A stretch of 64,000 bases of DNA from Acetobacter garciniae (GCF_017377735.1 NZ_JAFVMH010000001.1:822919-886918); one strand, 5' to 3'. Positions 42,953 to 53,134 are shown, numbered from the stretch's first letter. Made by a program: numbers and translations. Notes: generated by a model not told the origin, from the sequence alone.

Positions 42953-43738
42953 TTACCCCATGGGGAAAGGGGGCTGGCCGTTCGATGCCGTGACACCGCC
43001 ATCCACCGGCATGATAAGGCCGGTGATATACGCGGCATCCGCGCTGGCCAGAAACGTAATGGCCGCCGCCATGTCTTCGGGCAGGCCCAGGCGGCCTAGT
43101 GGAATACGGTCTTCAACACTTTTGACGAAAGCTGTGTTCTTGACGGCGTCCTTGGTCATGCCGGTGCGCGTGACCGACGGGCAGATCGCATTCACCCGCA
43201 CGCCTGTGTGCCCATGGTCCATGGCCATGACCCGGGTGAGGTTGACGACCCCGCCTTTGGCCACGTCGTAATAAGCCGTGTTCCAATCCCCCCGCATGCC
43301 CGAGACCGATGCGGTGTTGACAATATTGCCCTTACTTTCGATCAGCATGGGCAGGAAGGTGCGGCTGACATCGATCGTGCCGTTCAGGATGGTGGCGCAG
43401 ACCGTATTCCATGTGGCCAGGTCGCAATCCAGTACCGTGCCCATGGCCGTTACTCCGGCATTGTTCACCAGCACATCCAGCTTGCCAAAGTGGTTGCGTA
43501 CAAATTCCAGCAGGGCCTGAACCTGACTGGGGACCGAGACATCCGTCAGTGATGCAATGGCCCGTTCGGGGTCCAGGCCATCTGTCGCGGCATGCAGGGC
43601 CTTCTTGTCACGATCGACAAAAATGACGCGCGCCCCTTCATCGAGAAAACGCAGCCCTGTCGCAAGACCGATCCCCGATGCGGCACCCGTTACAATGACC
43701 GTGTGACCCGTAAAGCGCGATAATCCATTGATAGGCAT
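42953..43738 (-). CDS. SDR-family oxidoreductase
   Basis: This 261-residue classical short-chain dehydrogenase has TGAASGIG (17-24), NNAG near 92, catalytic Ser in NTASVSG and Tyr-x3-Lys in YYDVAKGG. C-terminal GGVTASNGQPPFP is the usual tail. The Asp-Arg pair after strand 2 (FVDRDKKAL) favours NAD over NADP. It likely oxidises a secondary alcohol such as a sugar, polyol or hydroxy-acid. It stands alone between a terminator hairpin and the FUSC gene. Confidence 0.9.
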   Translation of the reverse strand: MPINGLSRFTGHTVIVTGAASGIGLATGLRFLDEGARVIFVDRDKKALHAATDGLDPERAIASLTDVSVPSQVQALLEFVRNHFGKLDVLVNNAGVTAMGTVLDCDLATWNTVCATILNGTIDVSRTFLPMLIESKGNIVNTASVSGMRGDWNTAYYDVAKGGVVNLTRVMAMDHGHTGVRVNAICPSVTRTGMTKDAVKNTAFVKSVEDRIPLGRLGLPEDMAAAITFLASADAAYITGLIMPVDGGVTASNGQPPFPMG

Positions 43739-43907
43739 TCAATTTTTCCCCTACGGCATGACTGGTCCGGAAAGCCTGCGTTCCGTGACTGCATTCCCTG
43801 CTTAACGCCCAGATATTAACCATGTCTTAACCTTGTTTGGGGAATGGCCTCAAAAAACCTCTATTCCGATCGGGTGGCCGCCTATGCTTCCCCGTGCGGG
43901 TCTGGCC

Positions 43908-45743
43908 TTATTCCTCGCTTTCGGTGGCGGCCAACGGGTCTTGGGGAGCAAAGAAGGTGCTGCGCGCAACCCCGTTGAGTGCTGTTATGGCTGCGGGGTT
44001 AGCCTGTGTGTGTCGTTGCAGGTTATGGGCGATCATGGCGGCATTCTGGACAGCAACAAGCGGGGCGCGTGTCCAGGTGCGCAGGAAAACCCTCAGGCGC
44101 TTGCGGGTGGGGGCGGGTGTATGCGGGTCGTTTGCGATATCGCGCAGTTCGATCACCCACATCCCCAGCACCATGGCCTGCAAATGCCGCGCCATGGCCT
44201 GGCGCATGACATCGGGGGGCACACGCTGGCACATCCGCGCGGCCCTGACCATGCTGTCAGCATTTTCCGACAACCACCGATGCACCGACATGCCGGGGTC
44301 ACGCGCGACTGTACCCAGCCGCCTGTCCACCCAGCGGGCGGTGCGCATCAGATGGTCATCCGCCCGGAACGGCAATACGACCCCGAATGTCAGGCGTGCG
44401 AACAGGACAGCCCCCAGAAAGGCCCCCGTTGTGTTCAGGAAGGAGACCTCGTCATACCGCATCAGGTTGGAAGGCCCGATCAGCACGGGCAGGAACATGT
44501 TGAACGAAAACGCATGGTTCACCAGGGCCGGGTTACGGGCTGCAAGCCCCCCGGCAATGGCAGGCACGGCCAGCAGGCAGGCCAAGCATTCCGGGCTTGT
44601 GACGGCAGGCACCACCCTGAAGACATAAAAGGCCGCCACCGCCGCGCACCACAAAGCCCCGCGGAAGAAGCCCGATGAGGCCAAAGCGGGGATTTCGCGC
44701 GTGTCCAGCAGGCCATAGACCAAGGCTACGTAGGCGACGAACGTCGTGCCTGATGGCCAGGCCGTTATTTCCCATAGCAGCCATGCCCCGATAATGCCGG
44801 TAATGGCCCGCAGCGCATTATAAAGCGCTTCCACCTTGTCGCGGGGGGATCGGGTTCTGAACGTAAACCGGTCTCCCCGCCGGGGGGAGGAAATGGTCTG
44901 GATATGGGCATGCGCTTCGGCCAGCCCCTTGCCGATATCCTCATGCGGTGCGCCGCCACGGGCCCGAGCCAGCGCGCCCAGCAGGCAGGCCAGTGCCCCG
45001 CGGGCATGATCGCCCTGCCTGCGCGCCCCTGCCCCCATTTCCAGCACATCGTATTCGATACGGGCATTGGCCGCGATGATCGACGCCAGAAGCTGCTGTT
45101 CGGCATCGATATCCCCTGCCCCCGCATGAATATCGTTCACGCGGCGCGAAACCTCGGCCGTGATCTGGTCCAGCCGCATCAGAAGCCGCTGGCGTGCCTG
45201 GTCCCGCACGGTGGGCAGGAACATGGCCGCCAGCGCGGCTTCGCAGACAATGCCAAGGACGATGTATGTGCCACGGGCAATGGCCACACTGAACACGTCA
45301 TCGGGTTGGTGAATGGCCCCGGTCGAGACAATGACCGATGTAAAGCTGGCGACCAGAAACCCGTAGCGCCGATAGCCGCCGAAAAAGGTCGCAAACCCGC
45401 AGCAAAGCCCGATCCACAGGGCCAGGCCGATAAAGAACAGGCCCGTTTCCTGGGGGAAAGCCGCAATCAGCCCAACACCCATACAGCACCCGATCCCGGT
45501 GCCCACCAGACGCCACCGCGCCTTGGACAGGGTTTCCCCCCGCGATGCCGTTGCCACCACCCATACGGTCAGCGGGGCCCAGGCCGGGCTGTCCAGTTCC
45601 ATCCACATCGCAATCAGCAGGGACAGGATGGCAGCGGCCGATGTGCGGACAGCAAATCCCAGATCGGCACTTGTGGGGGCGAAAAGCCAGCGCCATCGTT
45701 GTGCGATGTCCACCGGCCATATGCTGGCTGTCTGCCCGTTCAA
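43908..45743 (-). CDS. FUSC-family membrane protein (aromatic acid efflux, AaeB-like)
   Basis: This 611-residue protein has the FUSC layout: an N-terminal set of membrane helices (about 28-160), a cytoplasmic helical middle domain (about 165-325), and a second set (about 330-470) with a soluble tail. Relatives such as AaeB export p-hydroxybenzoate and other aromatic acids. The AaeA-type membrane-fusion partner is absent, so it may work differently. A LysR gene lies 102 bp upstream on the same strand, and a 15-bp palindrome lies in the gap. Confidence 0.85.
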   Translation of the reverse strand: MNGQTASIWPVDIAQRWRWLFAPTSADLGFAVRTSAAAILSLLIAMWMELDSPAWAPLTVWVVATASRGETLSKARWRLVGTGIGCCMGVGLIAAFPQETGLFFIGLALWIGLCCGFATFFGGYRRYGFLVASFTSVIVSTGAIHQPDDVFSVAIARGTYIVLGIVCEAALAAMFLPTVRDQARQRLLMRLDQITAEVSRRVNDIHAGAGDIDAEQQLLASIIAANARIEYDVLEMGAGARRQGDHARGALACLLGALARARGGAPHEDIGKGLAEAHAHIQTISSPRRGDRFTFRTRSPRDKVEALYNALRAITGIIGAWLLWEITAWPSGTTFVAYVALVYGLLDTREIPALASSGFFRGALWCAAVAAFYVFRVVPAVTSPECLACLLAVPAIAGGLAARNPALVNHAFSFNMFLPVLIGPSNLMRYDEVSFLNTTGAFLGAVLFARLTFGVVLPFRADDHLMRTARWVDRRLGTVARDPGMSVHRWLSENADSMVRAARMCQRVPPDVMRQAMARHLQAMVLGMWVIELRDIANDPHTPAPTRKRLRVFLRTWTRAPLVAVQNAAMIAHNLQRHTQANPAAITALNGVARSTFFAPQDPLAATESEE

Positions 45744-45821
45744 AGCCGCCTCCCGCCCCTGCTGGCCCGGCAGACTGGACGTTTAGCCCCACGGCGTCCA
45801 AGACATTGTCATGATCTCATC

Positions 45822-45836
45822 ATAAACGCTGTTTAT
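45822..45836. promoter_or_regulatory. Palindrome ATAAAC-GCT-GTTTAT before FUSC gene
   Basis: A perfect 6-bp inverted repeat with a 3-nt centre lies between the LysR stop and the FUSC start, 79 bp before the latter. It could be an operator for the upstream LysR or another factor, or a weak hairpin at the end of the LysR gene. The ATAAAC arms make it AT-rich compared with the neighbourhood. Confidence 0.35.
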
Positions 45837-45845
45837 AATGGTGTG

Positions 45846-46784
45846 TTACAGGGTCAGGATGTCGTTGAGCACGAGATGGCTTGCAATATCCCACGCCTTT
45901 GCCACCAATGCAGTCGTGACCGACTGCCGCAGGCGCACCAGCCCCACGGCAGGGGCGGGACACGCCAGAACCCTGCGGATCTGCAGGTTGGCTGCGGGTT
46001 CGCCCCGCTGCGGAAGGGCCGCAACGGGCAGAACCGTGGCCAGCCGCCCGGAAAGAAGTTCAGCATAAAGCAGTTCGAGCGAGTTGGTCTCGAACATGAT
46101 ATTGGGGCGTATCCCCGCTTTCTTGAAGCATCCATCCACGATCTGGCGGGTGCGCATGGAGGGGTCGAGCAGGCATAACGGCAGGCGGGCCACATCGTCC
46201 CATCCGCATGTCTTGCGCCCGCCCAGCGCCATGCCGGGGGCCGCTGCCAGGACATGCTGCTCGGCATAGAGTTCATGCACCACGAACGCATCGCCTGCAG
46301 GCACCTGGTCGAGATACATCACCCCCATCTGGATCCGGTGTTCCATAAGGTCGTGAAGGATGTCGGTGCTGGCAGAAAGGGTGAGCTTGACGTGCAGTGC
46401 GGGAATGGCGGCGCGCAGGCTTTCCATCAGGAACGGGATGATCTGCACGGCCGGGGGCATCGCACCCATACAAAGCGTGCCGCCCGCTATGTCATGGGCG
46501 AAATGCGCTTCCTGCCTGAGACCGTCCAGCGCCGCCACGGTTTGCCGTGCCCAGGCCAGAACGCGCTCGCCTTCCTGCGTGAAGCCGAAAACGCGGCGGT
46601 TGCGCTGCACGATCGGCACGCCCAGCTCATGCTCGAGCTGGCGGATCGCCATGGACAAGGCGGGCTGCGAAACGCCGCAGTGTTCGGCAGCGCGCGAGAA
46701 ATGGCGGAACTGGTCAAGGGCGATCAGGTAGCTGAGCTGGCGAAGAAACACGCGGCAGGTCCATGGTGAGTAAAGCAGCCCCAT
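45846..46784 (-). CDS. LysR-family transcriptional regulator
   Basis: This 312-residue LysR protein has a winged helix at about residues 15-75 (FRHFSRAAEHCGVSQPALSMAIRQLEHELGVPIVQR) and a two-lobed effector domain. The frame is open to 46811; AAGGA lies close before the ATG at 46784, which I chose. It reads toward the FUSC gene and may activate it in response to an aromatic acid, as AaeR does for aaeB, although the usual divergent layout is missing. Confidence 0.87.
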   Translation of the reverse strand: MGLLYSPWTCRVFLRQLSYLIALDQFRHFSRAAEHCGVSQPALSMAIRQLEHELGVPIVQRNRRVFGFTQEGERVLAWARQTVAALDGLRQEAHFAHDIAGGTLCMGAMPPAVQIIPFLMESLRAAIPALHVKLTLSASTDILHDLMEHRIQMGVMYLDQVPAGDAFVVHELYAEQHVLAAAPGMALGGRKTCGWDDVARLPLCLLDPSMRTRQIVDGCFKKAGIRPNIMFETNSLELLYAELLSGRLATVLPVAALPQRGEPAANLQIRRVLACPAPAVGLVRLRQSVTTALVAKAWDIASHLVLNDILTL

Positions 46785-46899
46785 TGTGTCCTTGAGGGGC
46801 CATTCTGGCAATTCCGCCCGGCCGTGGTGAATAGGCCCACCGGCCCGCCGGACGACACCGGTTTCGGGCAGTTACGGCGCGGGGTTGGGTGGACGTGCG

Positions 46900-47820
46900 T
46901 CATGTACCATCCAAGAACCCCGCGGTGCGAATATAGGGCCTGAGATCGTTCAGGAACGCCCTGATACTGGCCCTTGTGTGCTGGCGGCTTGGCAGGACCG
47001 CGTAAAGATCGATCTTTTCGCCTTGCAGGTCAGGAAAAATACGTACGAGCTTGCCTTCCTCCAGGTCCTGGTACACGTCGCATAGCAGCTTGTAGGCAAT
47101 GCCCTGCCCCGATAACGCCCAGTCGTGGATGATCTCGGCATTGGTGGTGGACAGGCGTGGCTCCACGGTTACGACATCGGTTTCCGTCTCGTTCCCGATC
47201 ACCCATTTGTTGAGCAGGGCCATGGTCTTGTTCCGCCGCAGGCACAGGCAGTCGTGTTTCGTGAGTTCACGCGGGTGGGTCGGCAGGGACCGGCGGGCAA
47301 TATAGGCGGGGGATGCACACAGAACGCGGATGGTGGAGGCCAGGCGTGTGACCACCGCCCCCGGTGTATCGGGAAGCCCCAGCCTGAGAACCACATCCAG
47401 CGAGTCACTGAAATCGTAAACACCTTCGGATGCGAGTGCTAGAGTGATCGTAAGCTTGGGATGTTTCGCACTGAAGGCTTCTATGAACGGGGCGATCTGC
47501 CTGCGGCCCAGTTCCACCGGGGCGCCGATACTCAGCGTTCCACGCGGCGCGCTGGTGGTGAAGGAAATTTCCTCCTCAAGGTGGTCGATATTGGCGACAA
47601 TGCCCAGCCCACGCTCGTAATAGAGGCGGCCTGTCTCGCTCAGCCCGAAATGCCGCGTGTTGCGAATGACAAGGGTGCTGCCCAGCCTGGCCTCGATCCG
47701 GGCAAGCCTGCGGGACACGGCGGCGGGGGATGTGCCCAGGCTGCGCGCGCCCGCACTCAGGCTGCCGGCATCCACCAGGCTGATGAAAAAACGCAGGTCT
47801 CCGATTTCGTCATAGGACAA
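46900..47820 (-). CDS. LysR-family transcriptional regulator
   Basis: This 306-residue regulator has the winged helix at residues 5-65 (LVDAGSLSAGARSLGTSPAAVSRRLARIEARLG), the variant common in the DsdC/DmlR-like LysR group, followed by the effector domain. It diverges from a small leader ORF and a lipocalin-like gene across 100 bp, so those are its likely targets. It is unrelated in sequence detail to the LysR gene that follows it on the same strand. Confidence 0.88.
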   Translation of the reverse strand: MSYDEIGDLRFFISLVDAGSLSAGARSLGTSPAAVSRRLARIEARLGSTLVIRNTRHFGLSETGRLYYERGLGIVANIDHLEEEISFTTSAPRGTLSIGAPVELGRRQIAPFIEAFSAKHPKLTITLALASEGVYDFSDSLDVVLRLGLPDTPGAVVTRLASTIRVLCASPAYIARRSLPTHPRELTKHDCLCLRRNKTMALLNKWVIGNETETDVVTVEPRLSTTNAEIIHDWALSGQGIAYKLLCDVYQDLEEGKLVRIFPDLQGEKIDLYAVLPSRQHTRASIRAFLNDLRPYIRTAGFLDGT

Positions 47821-47921
47821 GAATGCTCTCTCCCCTTTGCCTGAATATAGGGCTTATCTTTGCGCCTAGCGTAATATTATTTTTCCTTAAATGTTACTAC
47901 CGATCAATTTGAGGAGAGGGC

Positions 47922-48038
47922 ATGCTTGGCGCAACACAGATCGAAGACGCCCGGCGCAACACCATAGCCGGGCGATATGTGCCAGCAATGGAACGGAAAC
48001 ATGTCAATTCAGGATGTCGTTCAGCACAGCCATGCTGA
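47922..48038 (+). CDS. Candidate upstream leader ORF (38 aa)
   Basis: An ATG at 47922 follows an excellent ribosome site, AGGAGAGGG (47912-47920). The frame runs 38 codons to TGA at 48036, overlapping the start of the lipocalin-like gene in another frame. The product is basic with a Cys-rich end and matches nothing I know. Because the strong ribosome site serves this frame rather than the lipocalin ATG, it may be a translated leader that controls the downstream gene. Chance cannot be excluded. Confidence 0.3.
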   Translation: MLGATQIEDARRNTIAGRYVPAMERKHVNSGCRSAQPC

Positions 48039-48477
48039 ACTGGAAAATGAGGAACTCAGAGCAAAACTCGTGGGGACGTGGGAACTCGTTTCCTACCGGG
48101 TGGAAGAAAAGGAAAGCGGGTCCTTCATCAACGCCATGGGGCCGGCACCCAGGGGCCGCGTGATCTTCACCCCCGACGGCTGGGTAGCCTTCAACCTCGA
48201 AGGCAGCAACCGTCACCCCGCCACCAATGACGCGGAACGCGCCCATCTTATGAAAACCCTGGTCGCTTATATCGGTCGCTACCGGGTCGAAGGCAATCAG
48301 TGGATCACCAGTGTCCAGACCGCTTGGGCGCCTGAATGGGTCGGCACGGAACAGCGCCGCACCGTCACGGTTTCGGGCGATTACGCGGATGTGCTGACAC
48401 CGTGGCGGAAAATGCCCAACTGGGCCGCAGGTCGCCTGTCGCGCAGCATCATCCGGTTCCGCCGCGCTTCCACCTAG
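48001..48477 (+). CDS. Lipocalin-like domain protein
   Basis: This 158-residue protein contains the lipocalin-like domain (Lipocalin_5 type): LRAKLVGTWELVSYRVEEKESG, then GRVIFTPDGWVAFNLEGSNR and YIGRYRVEGNQWITSVQTAW, which form an eight-stranded barrel that could bind a small hydrophobic molecule. GGAACGGAAAC precedes the ATG at 48001; a Met at 47977 would add eight residues. It has no signal peptide. Stand-alone members occur near oxidoreductases and LysR genes in catabolic settings, but no reaction is known. Confidence 0.8.
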   Translation: MSIQDVVQHSHAELENEELRAKLVGTWELVSYRVEEKESGSFINAMGPAPRGRVIFTPDGWVAFNLEGSNRHPATNDAERAHLMKTLVAYIGRYRVEGNQWITSVQTAWAPEWVGTEQRRTVTVSGDYADVLTPWRKMPNWAAGRLSRSIIRFRRAST

Positions 48478-48648
48478 GATCAGGACAGCCGCTCCGGCGA
48501 TTGGCGCGGCACAGTAAACCGGGTTGCGGATGTGCTGCATGCCATGCCTGCTCCGCCACAAAGTGAGCGAGCCCCGGTTTGCGCGCAAAGCACATGCCGG
48601 GGGCCCGCCCACGTGGCGGATCGACACCGCCGAGCCGGGGATTTTCGC

Positions 48649-49713
48649 TTAGTCCCCTGAAGCGCCGAGTGTGGGGTAGTCGATATAACCGCGTGCATCG
48701 CCCCCGTAGAAGGTGGACGGATCTGGCGGCGTCAGGTCCGCGCCGGTCCGTAGCCGTTCCGGCAGATCGGGGTTGGCGATAAAGGCCTTGCCGAAGGCGA
48801 CGGCATCGGCCCTTCCCTCCTCGATCGCCTTTTCGGCCGAAGCGCCCGTAAAGGCCTCGTTGGCGATGTAGACGCCCCCGAATGTTTTTTTCAACTGCGG
48901 GCCGAGGCTGTCCGGCCCCACCGCTTCGCGCGCGCAGATGAAGGCAATGCCGCGGCGGCCCAGTTCGCTTGCCACATAGCCAAAGGTCGCCGCCGGATTG
49001 CTGTCGCCCATGTCATGGGCATCGCAGCGGGGGGAAAGATGCATGCCCACACGGCCCGGGCCCCAGACGGTAATGGCGGCATCCGTCACTTCCAGCATCA
49101 GCCGGGCCCGGTTCTCGATGGAGCCACCATACTGGTCGGTACGGTGGTTGGTGGAATCCTGCAGGAACTGGTCGAGCAGATAGCCATTTGCGCCGTGAAT
49201 TTCGACACCATCGAAATGGGCTTCATGCGCCAGTTCGGCCCCACGCCGAAAGGTGGCCACAATGCCGGGAATTTCATGGGTTTCCAATGCGCGGGGCGTC
49301 ACGTAGGGGCGTTCGGGACGCAACTGGCTGACATGCCCTTTCGCGGCAATGGCGCTGGGGGCAACCGGCAGTTCCCCGCCAAGGAAAACGGGATCGGAAA
49401 TCCTGCCCACATGCCAGAGCTGGAGAAAAATGCGACCGCCGACATCATGCACGGCCGAGGTGATCTTGCGCCAGCCTTCCACATGTTCCGGCAGCCAGAG
49501 TCCGGGCACCCCGGCATAGCCGATCCCCTGGGGAGAAACCGGTGTCGCTTCGGAGATGATCAGCCCGGCCAGGGCGCGCTGGACGTAATAGGTCGCCATC
49601 AGGTCGTTGGGGATATGGCTCTCCCCCGCGCGCTGGCGAGTGAGTGGCGCCATGATGACCCGGTTGGGCAGCGTAAGGGCCCCGACCTGAAGGGGTGTAA
49701 AAAGAGAAGCCAA
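48649..49713 (-). CDS. Old Yellow Enzyme-family alkene reductase (NemA-like)
   Basis: This 354-residue FMN enzyme has the OYE barrel. MAPLTRQRA (21-29) opens the flavin site, and HGANGYLLDQFLQDSTNHRTDQYGG starts at 173 with the substrate-anion ligands His173 and Asn176. The C-terminal GKAFIANPDLPERLR completes the flavin phosphate site. It reduces alpha,beta-unsaturated carbonyls, nitroesters or maleimides with NAD(P)H. The frame runs on to 49851, but TTG at 49713 with GGAG 7 nt upstream gives the family N-terminus (LASLFTPLQVG). Confidence 0.9.
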   Translation of the reverse strand: MASLFTPLQVGALTLPNRVIMAPLTRQRAGESHIPNDLMATYYVQRALAGLIISEATPVSPQGIGYAGVPGLWLPEHVEGWRKITSAVHDVGGRIFLQLWHVGRISDPVFLGGELPVAPSAIAAKGHVSQLRPERPYVTPRALETHEIPGIVATFRRGAELAHEAHFDGVEIHGANGYLLDQFLQDSTNHRTDQYGGSIENRARLMLEVTDAAITVWGPGRVGMHLSPRCDAHDMGDSNPAATFGYVASELGRRGIAFICAREAVGPDSLGPQLKKTFGGVYIANEAFTGASAEKAIEEGRADAVAFGKAFIANPDLPERLRTGADLTPPDPSTFYGGDARGYIDYPTLGASGD

Positions 49714-49866
49714 TGTCTGTCTCCGGACAAGTGGTGGACTCCCGTAAAAGCATGCACCCCTGTTCTTCCAGCCGCAAGGGAACGCCCTGCCGGGTCTTGC
49801 CAAAGGGCGGCTGGGTTGCTTTGGGCCCGATGTCCGGAACCATGCCGACAAGCCTGATAATGAAGA

Positions 49867-49952
49867 ATAAAAGTTTTTGGCTGCCGTCTTTTTTCAAAAA
49901 TGTGATTTTCCCCTGAAGCTTTTTGGAAAAAGCTTCACCAGAAACTTTTATC
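49867..49952. repeat. Dispersed intergenic palindromic repeat, copy 2
   Basis: This block directly follows the dnaE2 stop. Read on the leftward strand it shows AAAAGTTTCTGGTGAAGC, CCAAAAAGCTTCAGGGG, and then GGCAGCCAAAAACTTTT, so its ends are inverted copies of each other. The same blocks appear in the same order at 11321-11397. It can form a long hairpin after dnaE2 and may terminate transcription. Confidence 0.75.
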
Positions 49953-49954
49953 TC

Positions 49955-52900
49955 TTAGTGAAAATTGCGTGATTTGACGGTAATGTTTTCGGCCATGATC
50001 GTCTGATCAGGGGGCGATGATGGATGATGCAGGGACCGGTTGCCGATATCGGCAAGCAATGCCGACAGGTCACGGATTTCGCGCGCCACAAGATGCACCA
50101 CCTCCCCTTCCTTTTGCAGGCTGCCCTTTACCGCCAGCATCTGCCCGGCAAGGACGACGCGCCGATAGGTCTCGAAAAGGTCGGGCCAGATGATGACATT
50201 GAGATTGGCTGTCTCGTCCTCCAATGTCAGGAACACCACGCCATCGGCCGAGCCGGGGCGCTGGCGGACCAGCACCAGCCCCGCAGCACTCAGCCTTAGC
50301 CCATCCTTCGCATCCAGTGCCTGCCGGCAGGAGAGAATACCCAACCGGTGCAGGTCAGCCCGCACAAAGGCTACGGGGTGGTCGCGCAGGGTCAGGCCAA
50401 GCCGGTTGTAGTCGCGTATTACCTCGGCCCCGCAGCGCATGGGCTGAAGCAGCACCGGGCTCTCTTCCACCTCCCGCGTGACCTGTGCTGCCGCAAACAG
50501 GGGCAGCGGTTCATCCCGCAGCGCCTTGATGGCCCACAGCGCGTCGCGTCGGGCCAGGCCCAGGGCGGGGCGGAACGCATCGGCTTCGGCCAGATGGGTG
50601 AGCGCTGCCACCTTGACCCCTGCCCGCCGCCACAGATCATCGACCGATACAAAAGGACGCGCACCACGGGCCGCCACGATCCGGGCTGCATCTTCATTGG
50701 CCAGCCCTTTCACCAGGCTCATGCCCAGGCGCACGGCAAAGTGTTTTCCACCGTCCTTATGCCTTTCCAGCGTGCTGTCCCAGCGTGACGCGTTCACGCA
50801 GACGGGCCGTACGTCCACCCCATGTTCGCGCGCATCCCTGACCAGTTGGGCCGGGGCATAGAACCCCATGGGCTGGCTGTTCAGGAGGGAGGCCAGAAAC
50901 ACATCCGGGTGCGTGCATTTCATCCATGATGACGTATAGGCCAGAATGGCGAAACTGGCGGCATGGCTTTCGGGAAATCCGTAGGAGCCAAAACCTTCGA
51001 GCTGCTGGAAAATACGCTCGGCAAATTCTTCATCGTAGCCGTTGGCGCGCATGCCCTCTATCAGCCGGGTCTGAAACTGCGAAACCGTGCCCGTGTTCTT
51101 GAAGGTTGCCATCGCACGGCGCAGTTGATCGGCTTCCGCCGCCGTGAACCCGGCACAGACCATGGCCACCTGCATCGCCTGTTCCTGAAACAGCGGAATA
51201 CCCAGTGTCTTTTTCAGGACTTTTTCCAGCTCTTTCGTGGGGTAATCTTCCGGTTCTATTTTCTCGCGGCGGCGCAGATAGGGGTGCACCATGTCCCCCT
51301 GGATCGGGCCGGGCCGGACGATCGCCACCTCAATGGTCAGGTCGCCCAGGCTGCGCGGCTTCAGGCGCGGCAGCATGGACATTTGCGCCCGGCTTTCGAT
51401 CTGGAAAACGCCGATCGTGTCCGCCCGGCAGATCATGTCGTAAGTAGCGGTGTCATCCGGGGGCACAGTTTGCAGTGTAAAGTGCTGTCCCTTGTATTCG
51501 GCCAGCAGGTCCAGCCCTTTCTTCATGCAGGTGAGCATGCCAAGGGCCAGCACATCCACCTTCATGAATTTCAGGACATCGATATCGTCCTTGTCCCATT
51601 CGATGATCTGGCGCTGGTCCATGGATGCGGGTTCGATCGGCACCAGTTCGTCCAGCCGGTCATGTGTCAGCACAAACCCGCCGGGATGCTGCGACAGGTG
51701 GCGTGGCACGCCGATCAGGCAGCGCGCCAGGTCCAGTGTCAGGCGGATACGCCGGTCCGACAGGTCAATGCCTGTTTCATTGAGGGATTCATCGTCCAGC
51801 TTGCGCCCCCAACCCCAGATCTGCCCCGAAAGCGTGCGGATCAGGTCTTCGGGCAGGCCCATGACCTTGCCCACGTCGCGCAGCGCCCCCTTGGCGCGGT
51901 AGCGGATTACCACCGCCGTCAGCGCCGCCCGGTCGCGGCCGTAATGCTCGTAAACCCACTGGATCACCTGCTCGCGCCTTGCGTGCTCGAAATCCACGTC
52001 GATATCCGGCGGCTCGCCCCGTTCTTCGGACACGAACCGTTCGAACAGCAGCGAATTGTTCGCCGGATCGATGGCGGTAATGCCCAGCACGTAGCAGACA
52101 GCACTATTGGCCGCAGACCCCCGCCCCTGGCAGAGAATATCCTGGCTGCGGGCATAGCGGACAATGCTGTTCACGGTCAGGAAATACGGCGCGTAGTGCA
52201 TGCGCGCGATCAGGCCGAGTTCGTGATTGAGGCTTTTGCGGACATCGGCGGGAATGCCACCAGGATAGGTTTGTTCAGCCCCTGCCCATGTCAGGGCTTC
52301 CAGTGCCTGCTGCGGTGTCTGCCCGGGTACGGATACCTCGTCGGGATATTGATAGGCCAGGTCGTCCAGGCTGAAGCGGCAACGCGCCATGATCTCCAGC
52401 GTGCGGCTGATCGCTTCGGGGTAGCGCGCGAACAGCCGCGCCATCTCCTGCGGCGGCTTGAGATAGCGGTCCGCATGGCGTTCGCGGACAAACCCCGCCT
52501 CATCGATCGTGGTGTTGTGGCGGATGCAGGTGACCACATCCTGGAGAATGCGCCGGTCATGGGTATGAAACAGCACATCGTTGGTCACCACCGTCGGCAC
52601 CCGCGCCTGCCGGGCCAGGTTTGCAAGTTCATATAGCCGCATCTGGTCATTGGGGCGGCGCAGCAGGGTCAGCGCCATATAGGCCCGCTCAGCAAAAGCG
52701 TCTTTCAGCTTGCGCAGATGCAGGGCACAGGCATCGTCTGCCACGTCGGGGATCAGGACAACGAGCAGCCCTTCGCTCCACGTGAGCAGATCCGCCCATA
52801 GCAGGTGGCATTTGCCTTTGCCGGCCCGGGCCTTGCCGATGCTCAGCAACCGGCACAACCGGCCATAGGCGGCCCGGTCCATGGGGTAGACCAGCACCGG

Positions 52901-53134
52901 CGGAAAATCCGCAAGGTCGAGACGACACCCCACCACAAGCCGCAACCCTACCTGCTTTGCCGCCACATGGGCCTGCACCATGCCTGCCAGCGTGTTCCGG
53001 TCGCAAATGCCCAGTGCCTCAAGGCCAAGGGCTTTCGCCTGTTCGAACAGTTCAAGCGGCGAAGACGCCCCGCGCAGGAACGAGAAATACGTCGTGACCT
53101 GCAATTCGGCGTAGAGGGGGGTGGAGGCACTCAT
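49955..53134 (-). CDS. dnaE2: Error-prone DNA polymerase DnaE2 (ImuC)
   Basis: This 1059-residue C-family polymerase has a PHP domain (about 5-210) and palm with GRGSAANS (337-344) and the catalytic aspartates in PDIDVDF (376-382). Next are the beta-binding and fingers regions ([20 protein letters not shown]) and a C-terminal OB domain (about 970-1045). DnaE2 performs translesion synthesis with ImuA and ImuB during the SOS response. The frame is open to 53842, but that extension is antisense-frame sequence within imuB; the ATG at 53134 overlaps the imuB stop by 4 bp. Confidence 0.96.
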   Translation of the reverse strand: MSASTPLYAELQVTTYFSFLRGASSPLELFEQAKALGLEALGICDRNTLAGMVQAHVAAKQVGLRLVVGCRLDLADFPPVLVYPMDRAAYGRLCRLLSIGKARAGKGKCHLLWADLLTWSEGLLVVLIPDVADDACALHLRKLKDAFAERAYMALTLLRRPNDQMRLYELANLARQARVPTVVTNDVLFHTHDRRILQDVVTCIRHNTTIDEAGFVRERHADRYLKPPQEMARLFARYPEAISRTLEIMARCRFSLDDLAYQYPDEVSVPGQTPQQALEALTWAGAEQTYPGGIPADVRKSLNHELGLIARMHYAPYFLTVNSIVRYARSQDILCQGRGSAANSAVCYVLGITAIDPANNSLLFERFVSEERGEPPDIDVDFEHARREQVIQWVYEHYGRDRAALTAVVIRYRAKGALRDVGKVMGLPEDLIRTLSGQIWGWGRKLDDESLNETGIDLSDRRIRLTLDLARCLIGVPRHLSQHPGGFVLTHDRLDELVPIEPASMDQRQIIEWDKDDIDVLKFMKVDVLALGMLTCMKKGLDLLAEYKGQHFTLQTVPPDDTATYDMICRADTIGVFQIESRAQMSMLPRLKPRSLGDLTIEVAIVRPGPIQGDMVHPYLRRREKIEPEDYPTKELEKVLKKTLGIPLFQEQAMQVAMVCAGFTAAEADQLRRAMATFKNTGTVSQFQTRLIEGMRANGYDEEFAERIFQQLEGFGSYGFPESHAASFAILAYTSSWMKCTHPDVFLASLLNSQPMGFYAPAQLVRDAREHGVDVRPVCVNASRWDSTLERHKDGGKHFAVRLGMSLVKGLANEDAARIVAARGARPFVSVDDLWRRAGVKVAALTHLAEADAFRPALGLARRDALWAIKALRDEPLPLFAAAQVTREVEESPVLLQPMRCGAEVIRDYNRLGLTLRDHPVAFVRADLHRLGILSCRQALDAKDGLRLSAAGLVLVRQRPGSADGVVFLTLEDETANLNVIIWPDLFETYRRVVLAGQMLAVKGSLQKEGEVVHLVAREIRDLSALLADIGNRSLHHPSSPPDQTIMAENITVKSRNFH

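Noticed and set aside
49714..49851. N-terminal extension of the Old Yellow Enzyme frame
   Set aside because: The extra 46 residues do not fit the family, and the TTG at 49713 has a well-placed GGAG.
50963..52636. A 557-codon plus-strand frame inside dnaE2
   Set aside because: It is antisense to the conserved polymerase core and has no independent start signal.
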